Source: an uncultured Planctomycetaceae bacterium
GTDB lineage: Bacteria > Planctomycetota > Planctomycetia > Planctomycetales > Planctomycetaceae
Reading direction: 5' to 3'
Length of the DNA: 64,000 bases
Assembly (NCBI GenBank): GCA_943787265.1
Contig: CALSLT010000001.1
Span: 62,001 to 126,000 of the forward strand
This document shows positions 63,913 to 64,000 of the stretch, in pieces. How positions within the stretch are numbered: position 1 is the stretch's first letter; each line of letters opens with the position of its first letter. The position numbers were made by a program, and so were the translations under genes. Below the pieces are notes generated by a model that did no database searches, was not told the DNA's origin, and saw only the letters and a program-made list of their open reading frames with translations.

Positions 63913-64000
63913 TTATTCGACTGGTTCTTTTTCAAAGTCCGACGGGCTGACCCAACCGGCTTTTACTTTTTCGCCCGACGTGAACCGGTCATAGAAATTG
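63913..64000 (-). CDS. 3' end of a gene running off the window
   Basis: The minus-strand frame reads NFYDRFTSGEKVKAGWVSPS, then DFEKEPVE and a TAA stop at 63913-63915. It has protein-like composition and leads into the DUF2293 gene. Only about 28 residues are visible, so no family can be named. Confidence 0.5.
   Translation of the reverse strand, partial: NFYDRFTSGEKVKAGWVSPSDFEKEPVE

Overview
The window looks like a chromosomal segment of a planctomycete, probably marine. The evidence is four formylglycine-type sulfatases, a DUF1549/DUF1553 (planctomycete cytochrome-type) protein paired with a Tat-exported DUF1501 protein, a DUF3604 protein, a sulfatase fused to a PL6 polysaccharide lyase, many single-gene or two-gene transcription units, and moderate GC content. 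The genus is not assigned. There is no rRNA, CRISPR array, intact insertion sequence or intact prophage; one tRNA gene, tRNA-Pro(CGG), is present.

Layout. 0.3-2.7 kb: sulfatase with an SGNH hydrolase. 3.1-7.1 kb: a BlaI-type repressor with its own operator, followed by a very large M56 (BlaR1-like) metallopeptidase. 7.4-15.5 kb: a XylR-type AraC regulator divergent from a five-gene operon (DgcN-like and DgcA-like proteins, C26 gamma-glutamyl hydrolase, BPL_N/beta-lactamase fusion, NhaC-type transporter). I read this as salvage of D-glutamate-containing (gamma-glutamyl) peptides. 15.5-16.0 kb: truncated tyrosine-recombinase remnant facing the 3' end of tRNA-Pro, a likely old integration scar. 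17.3-25.5 kb: heavy-metal RND efflux locus (His/Cys-rich exported protein, adaptor with two frameshifts, inner-membrane pump with an in-frame inverted-repeat insertion, His-rich lipoprotein, TolC-type channel). 25.7-27.4 kb: two overlapping YcgL-type nucleotidyltransferases. 27.4-33.5 kb: operon of DUF1549/DUF1553 protein, DUF1501 protein and a TPR/O-GlcNAc-transferase-like protein with two frameshifts. 33.6-35.0 kb: two uncharacterised proteins. 35.5-42.2 kb: polysaccharide cluster (sulfatase-PL6 fusion, esterase, sulfatase, lactonase). 42.4-44.3 kb: ECF sigma factor with small zinc-finger anti-sigma-like protein, thioredoxin, and ferredoxin:thioredoxin reductase catalytic subunit. 44.6-51.8 kb: uracil-DNA glycosylase, small membrane protein, MFS transporter, DUF3604 protein, a 28-bp-arm inverted repeat and a fourth sulfatase. 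52-58 kb: five-module Tudor/SH3-like membrane protein, zinc-ribbon membrane protein overlapping a relic of an AraD1-family gene, intact AraD1-family gene, TadG-like protein and an exported protein. 58.6-64 kb: Ski2-type helicase with DUF3516, FMN glutamate-synthase-family protein, DUF2293 protein and the tail of a cut gene.

Most promising for follow-up: the sulfatase-PL6 fusion (both active sites visible), the D-glutamate/gamma-glutamyl operon, the in-frame inverted repeat inside the RND pump, the ferredoxin-linked thioredoxin pair, the integrase relic at tRNA-Pro, and the AraD1 relic whose antisense strand now encodes the end of a neighbouring protein. Five frameshifts in three loci (adaptor, glycosyltransferase, integrase relic) could be real decay or residual sequencing indels. 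In the adaptor and the glycosyltransferase they are opposite-sign pairs.
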